16,160 nt of DNA from Faecivivens sp964460915. Lineage in GTDB: Bacteria; Bacillota; Clostridia; Oscillospirales; Ruminococcaceae. Numbering within the stretch: position 1 is the first letter of the stretch; each line of letters begins with the position of its first letter. The translations under genes were made by a program, and so were the position numbers. Of the stretch, positions 13,007 to 16,160 are shown piece after piece. Where the stretch lies: contig CAYWRQ010000056.1 in the NCBI GenBank assembly GCA_964460915.1, positions 1-16,160 of the forward strand, in the 5' to 3' direction. The notes under the pieces are model-generated. The model saw nothing but the letters and a program-made list of their open reading frames with translations, ran no database searches and was not told where the DNA came from.

Positions 13007-13417
13007 TCAGATGATGATCCCATTGCAGTGGTCAATTTCGTGCTGGATAATTTGGGCGGGAAACCCGGAGTAAGAGGTGGTATGCCAACGGAAGTCCCCG
13101 TCCTGGAACCGGACGGTAATTTTTTGGTAGCGAGCCGCCGGGCGGACGCCGTCGAGGGAAAGGCAGCCCTCTTCCGTTTGGTACAGCCCTTCCTTTTTCG
13201 TAATCATGGGGTTATACATCACCTGGAAAAACATCCCGGTATCAAATACAATGATATTTTTGTGCACACCGATCATGTTGGCGGCTAAGCCGACGCAATG
13301 GCCGGTGTTTGCTTTTAGGGTATCCAGAAGATCATCTCCGACGGCAATATCCGCCTTGGTGGCAGGAACGGATTTCTTCCCCAGGAAAAGGATGTCCCGA
13401 ACAATTGGCCTGATCAT
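13007..13417 (-). CDS. def: Peptide deformylase, short form
   Basis: This 136-residue peptide deformylase family protein would remove the formyl group from nascent N-terminal methionine. The metal-binding motifs are intact: EGCLS with Cys85, and QHEIDH with His126, catalytic Glu127 and His130. Motif 1, usually G-x-G-x-A-A-x-Q, reads VGLAANM (42-48), so the catalytic Gln is replaced by Met. The protein ends soon after the HExxH helix, so it lacks the usual C-terminal extension of full-length enzymes (about 150-190 residues). Activity should be preserved as far as metal binding goes but may be altered. ATG 13417 has GGAGG about 6 nt upstream. It lies 18 bp behind the ROK regulator stop, so the two are probably co-transcribed; it is unlikely to be the only deformylase in the cell. 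Confidence 0.88.
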   Translation of the reverse strand: MIRPIVRDILFLGKKSVPATKADIAVGDDLLDTLKANTGHCVGLAANMIGVHKNIIVFDTGMFFQVMYNPMITKKEGLYQTEEGCLSLDGVRPAARYQKITVRFQDGDFRWHTTSYSGFPAQIIQHEIDHCNGIII

Positions 13418-13435
13418 GTTGTCCCTCCGTACGCG

Positions 13436-14566
13436 TTATATTTTTGAAATGACCCTGCGGACAAACGGAAGGGCCGCGCCGATCGCCGGCGCCACTTCTC
13501 CGTACTGTCCCAGGATGATGGCGATGTCCCTGTCGGCAAAGAAGGGGGCGCTTGTAATTTTGCGCTGTAACGCCGATAGGTCGTCTGCGGTGAAATAGGG
13601 GGCCAAAAAGCCGCTGATGAGAATGTCGCAGTCTATGACGGTGTTGACGCTGCGGATTGCGTCTGCCAGCTTATCAAGATATTGATCCCATATCTTCATG
13701 CGATGCGCGTCGCCGCTGCGCAGAGAGGCAAAAAAGGCGTCAAAGGGCTGCCCGATCTCTTTTTGCAGGCTTTCCGCGGAGCAGTACGCCTCCAGGCACC
13801 CGTGCCCGCCGCAGTAACAGGGCCTTCCGCCCGGGACGATGCACATATGCTCGATCGTCCCGCTGCGCATCGATTTGCCGTGGTGCACTTCGCCGCCGGT
13901 GATGAGGGCGCTGCCGAGGTTTTTGTTGATCAGGAAAACCGCTGCATCCCGGATATCCGGCCGATTCCAGATTTCCGCGTACGCTGCCGCCTTAGAGTCG
14001 TGCTCCAGGGCACATTCATAGGGGATGTAGCGGGTCAGGTCCTCCATTTTCAGGCCGGTATGCCGGAGCAGTTCTCCGTATTTTACCGTGCTGCCGTCGG
14101 GGGAAATAATCCCCTGTATGGCGATGCCGACTCCGGCGATGCGGTCAGGGTCGGGCTGGACCGAGTTGGCGAACCGCATGATCTCTTTGCCGAGGAACTT
14201 ATAATAGGCTTCATCCCGGGAAAAACCGGTTTCCACGGTCGATTGCCGGCAGATCTCCCCGTAGAGGTTGACGGCCGTGAGGATAAATTTTTTCTTGAGG
14301 ATAAATACACCGATTGCGATTTTGGCGTCGCGGACAATCTCTATGGCCTGCGCCTTCCGCCCTCCGGTGGACTCATAGTAACCGGTGCGGCAGATCAGTC
14401 CCTCCTCTTCCAGGGATTTCAGGTTTTGCGTCACCGTGGTTAAACCCATCTGGAGCTTGTGTGAGATTTCCTGCTTGGAAATGGAGCGTTCCTGATAGAT
14501 CAGGCCGTACACCTTACTGCGGTTTATTTTCTTGACCTCAATGGTGGTCATGCCGGAGTCGCGCAT
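13436..14566 (-). CDS. ROK-family transcriptional regulator
   Basis: This 376-residue ROK-type repressor has an N-terminal MarR-like winged helix (about 13-60, SISKQEISHKLQMGLTTVTQNLKSLEEEG) followed by a sugar-kinase-like ROK domain. The ROK zinc motif is present as His240 plus CYCGGHGC with Cys250, Cys252 and Cys257. Asp190 (EHDSKAAA), at the sugar-binding base position, is kept. The usual GE-x-GH sugar loop reads GTIEH (236-240), so the ligand may be unusual. There is no kinase ATP-binding DxGGT. ATG 14566 has AAGGAGA 8-9 nt upstream. It is divergent from the zinc dehydrogenase, which is its most likely target, and probably co-transcribed with the deformylase. Confidence 0.92.
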   Translation of the reverse strand: MRDSGMTTIEVKKINRSKVYGLIYQERSISKQEISHKLQMGLTTVTQNLKSLEEEGLICRTGYYESTGGRKAQAIEIVRDAKIAIGVFILKKKFILTAVNLYGEICRQSTVETGFSRDEAYYKFLGKEIMRFANSVQPDPDRIAGVGIAIQGIISPDGSTVKYGELLRHTGLKMEDLTRYIPYECALEHDSKAAAYAEIWNRPDIRDAAVFLINKNLGSALITGGEVHHGKSMRSGTIEHMCIVPGGRPCYCGGHGCLEAYCSAESLQKEIGQPFDAFFASLRSGDAHRMKIWDQYLDKLADAIRSVNTVIDCDILISGFLAPYFTADDLSALQRKITSAPFFADRDIAIILGQYGEVAPAIGAALPFVRRVISKI

Positions 14567-14595
14567 GGAATGTGTCTCCTTTTCATCTGGTGATA

Positions 14596-14640
14596 ACTAT
14601 AAGTTTTACATAGTATAACATACCGGATTTTTTTTTGCAA
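14596..14640 (-). promoter_or_regulatory. ROK gene promoter with overlapping inverted repeat
   Basis: On the minus strand TTGCAA (14635-14640) and TATACT (14612-14617) are 17 bp apart, and TGT before the -10 gives an extended -10. The inverted repeat ACTAT-9 nt-ATAGT (14596-14614) overlaps the -10. That would suit autorepression by the ROK protein. Confidence 0.55.
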
Positions 14641-14645
14641 TAGAA

Positions 14646-14657
14646 GCACAGTTGTGC
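14646..14657. promoter_or_regulatory. Short inverted repeat GCACA-GT-TGTGC
   Basis: Five-base perfect arms flank GT in the intergenic region shared by the ROK and dehydrogenase genes. It lies between their two promoters, immediately upstream of the ROK -35. A regulator site is possible but unproven. Confidence 0.3.
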
Positions 14658-14700
14658 GACCTATCCAATAAATCATATCCAAAATTAGTCGGTATTTCTC

Positions 14701-14730
14701 TTGAAGGGCGGGGGGCCCTTTTGCTATAAT
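14701..14730 (+). promoter_or_regulatory. Dehydrogenase promoter with a palindrome in the spacer
   Basis: TTGAAG (14701-14706) and TATAAT (14725-14730) are 18 bp apart, with TGC giving an extended -10. The spacer region carries the inverted repeat AAGGGC-5 G-GCCCTT (14704-14720), which also overlaps the -35. A protein bound there would block polymerase; it is a candidate ROK operator. Confidence 0.6.
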
Positions 14731-14792
14731 GTACTTACAACCGGGAGTTAAACATAAGTATAAATCAAAACAGATATGATGGAGGTATTTTG

Positions 14793-15818
14793 ATGAAAAG
14801 CGCGGTATTTTATGGGAAGCATGATCTGCGGGTAGAGGACTCGCCGATGCCGAAGGTTGGCCCGGAGGACGTTTTGATCCAGGTCAAGGCCTGCGGCGTG
14901 TGCGGAACCGATGTGCACATCTACGAGGGGGATAAGGGCGCGGCCGACGTCACGCCGCCCACGATCCTCGGCCATGAGTTTTCCGGTATTGTCGCAGAGA
15001 TCGGCGCGGATGTCACCAACTGCAAGCCCGGCGACCGGGTATGCATCGACCCGAACTGCTACTGCGGCAAATGTGATTTCTGCCGGAACGGCATCGCCCA
15101 TTTCTGCACCGATATGATCGGCTACGGCACGACCGTAAACGGCGGTTTTGCCGAATATTGCAGCGTAAACCAGCGCCAGGTGTATAAGCTGGGGGCGCAT
15201 ACCACCTTTGAACAGGGCGCGATGACCGAGCCGGTCGCCTGCTGCCTGCACGGGATTGATATGTGCAATATTCGTCCGGGCAACAGCGTGGTTGTCATCG
15301 GCGGCGGGATGATCGGCCTGTTGATGCTTCAGCTGGCCAGGCTTGCGGGCGCTGCCCGGACGGCCCTTTTGGAGCCGGTCGAAAGCAAACGCGCCATTGC
15401 AAAGCAGCTGGGGGCGGATGCCTGCATCGACCCCTTGCATGAGGACGTAAAAGCGGCCCTCGCGGCGGCGGGCATGACCTGGGTCAACACGGTCATTGAG
15501 TGTGTCGGGCGTACCGCTACGATTGAACAGGCGATTGATCTTGTCGGCAATAAGGGGACGGTAATGATGTTCGGGCTGACCAAGCCGGACGATACGATTG
15601 CCATCAAGCCCTTTGAAGTCTTCCAAAAGGAGATCGAGATGAAGGCGTCCTACATCAACCTGTATACCCAGAAACGGGCCTTGGAGCTGATCGACTCCGG
15701 GCGGCTGGATGTTTCCAGCATGGTCTATGCGGTGGCGAGCCTGGAAGAATTGGCAGACATCCTTGCAAAACCGGAGCTGCGGGCAAACGGCAAGTATATC
15801 ATCTCGCCGGAGAAGTGA
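14793..15818 (+). CDS. Zinc-dependent medium-chain alcohol/polyol dehydrogenase
   Basis: This 341-residue NAD(P)-dependent dehydrogenase belongs to the medium-chain superfamily (sorbitol, threonine and butanediol dehydrogenase relatives). Catalytic zinc ligands are Cys37 (CGVCGTDVH), His61/Glu62 (GHEF) and Glu146 (TEPVACC). The structural zinc cysteines are Cys91, Cys94, Cys97 and Cys105. The Rossmann loop is VVVIGGGMIG (166-175), followed by LLEPVESKRAIAKQLGAD, where Glu in place of Asp at the end of the second strand still suits NAD. ATG 14793 is preferred over the adjacent TTG 14790, with GGAGG 7 nt upstream. The substrate is most likely a secondary alcohol or sugar alcohol; the divergent ROK regulator favours a sugar-derived one. 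Confidence 0.92.
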   Translation: MKSAVFYGKHDLRVEDSPMPKVGPEDVLIQVKACGVCGTDVHIYEGDKGAADVTPPTILGHEFSGIVAEIGADVTNCKPGDRVCIDPNCYCGKCDFCRNGIAHFCTDMIGYGTTVNGGFAEYCSVNQRQVYKLGAHTTFEQGAMTEPVACCLHGIDMCNIRPGNSVVVIGGGMIGLLMLQLARLAGAARTALLEPVESKRAIAKQLGADACIDPLHEDVKAALAAAGMTWVNTVIECVGRTATIEQAIDLVGNKGTVMMFGLTKPDDTIAIKPFEVFQKEIEMKASYINLYTQKRALELIDSGRLDVSSMVYAVASLEELADILAKPELRANGKYIISPEK

Positions 15819-15891
15819 GATTCAGCTGAACAGATAGAAAAACGGTGCGGCGTTCGCTTACGTCAAATTCCGTAGGGCGCTTATAAAAATA

Positions 15892-15930
15892 AGAGACAGC
15901 ATAGGAGGATTGCTTTCTGTGCTGTCTTTC
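15892..15930 (+). terminator. Intrinsic terminator of the dehydrogenase gene
   Basis: AGACAGCATAG (15894-15904) pairs with CTGTGCTGTCT (15917-15927), with one G-U wobble and a 12-nt loop. A pyrimidine-rich TTCTTTCT tail follows. It lies about 75 nt after the stop codon. Confidence 0.7.
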
Positions 15931-16160
15931 TTTCTGTGTGAAATTAAATATGCGTTCGTTATATAGGATTCTCTTTGCGGCAGGGTAAATAAAACGATGC
16001 GAAACAGTGAGCGAACCTATCCGTCCTTGCCGGCGCTCCTTTTGTAAAATGATGGAAAGAGTTATAATTTTATGCTATAATGAAAAACAGAATCCACGTT
16101 TCGGGAAGGCCGTGGCCGTATAATGGTGTAAATTGAAAAATGAATGAGCCAAAGGCTCAA
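15931..16160. other. Gene-free tail with a rightward promoter
   Basis: No convincing gene is seen here. TGCTATAAT (16073-16081) is an extended -10 facing right. A weak TGGAAA lies 17 bp upstream, and a second TATAAT is at 16063-16068. Downstream, CCACG and CGTGG (about 16094-16115) form an inverted repeat, and GAGCC-AAA-GGCTC (16146-16158) closes the window. An ATG at 16140 is open to the edge for seven codons but lacks a clear ribosome site. The promoter probably serves a gene beyond the right edge. Confidence 0.45.

Noticed and set aside
14748..15626. Leftward 292-codon open frame opposite the zinc dehydrogenase
   Set aside because: It is the complement of a strongly conserved gene, with no motifs of its own.
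16140..16160. Start of a new gene at ATG 16140
   Set aside because: Only seven codons are visible, there is no clear ribosome site, and the stretch is itself an inverted repeat; it cannot be supported from this window.
1..16160. CRISPR arrays, tRNA or rRNA genes, insertion sequences, prophage or toxin-antitoxin modules
   Set aside because: No regularly spaced repeats, no tRNA cloverleaf, no transposase or phage motifs and no small paired toxin genes were found on either strand.

Overview
The window looks like chromosome of an anaerobic Firmicute, most likely a gut-type Clostridia (Oscillospiraceae or Lachnospiraceae-like). This is inferred from the gene families: a YesM/YesN-type two-component pair, LacI and ROK sugar regulators, a CyuA-type cysteine desulfidase and a short clostridial-type peptide deformylase. 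Strong AAAGGA or GGAGG ribosome sites and TTGNNN/TATAAT promoters, often with an extended TGn -10, point the same way. Coding DNA is moderately GC-rich and intergenic DNA is AT-rich. I see no rRNA, tRNA, CRISPR array, insertion sequence or phage gene.

Layout. (a) 1-277 is a regulatory leader with two sets of exact direct repeats ahead of a membrane sensor kinase (278-2113, +). The AraC-type response regulator (2207-3253, -) lies tail-to-tail with the kinase. (b) A metallo-beta-lactamase-fold hydrolase (3382-4287, +) is divergent from the regulator and ends at an 18-bp perfect hairpin. That hairpin also ends a LacI regulator (4355-5470, -). (c) Upstream of LacI is a GH13_4 amylosucrase-type enzyme (5700-7529, -) with its own promoter and terminator. 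The two form a probable sucrose-utilisation pair. (d) A LysR-type regulator (7842-8756, +) keeps one frame over its full length but carries two nonsense codons. (e) A small MGMT-type DNA repair protein (8792-9109, -) follows. (f) An amino-acid or peptide catabolic block has a ureohydrolase gene with a frameshift (10596-11521, -) and an M20 amidohydrolase (9209-10561, -) in one operon. It is divergent from a cysteine desulfidase/UPF0597 gene (11715-12995, +). (g) A ROK regulator (13436-14566, -) is followed by a short peptide deformylase (13007-13417, -) and is divergent from a zinc alcohol/polyol dehydrogenase (14793-15818, +). (h) 15819-16160 holds the dehydrogenase terminator and a promoter firing rightward out of the window.

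How the parts fit: the window is a run of small catabolic modules, each paired with a local regulator (kinase/AraC, LacI/amylosucrase, ROK/dehydrogenase). I found no convincing undescribed multi-gene system. The points most worth checking are the two decaying genes (LysR with two stops, ureohydrolase with a one-base frameshift), the two-turn-spaced direct repeats before the kinase, and the palindromes overlapping promoter elements.
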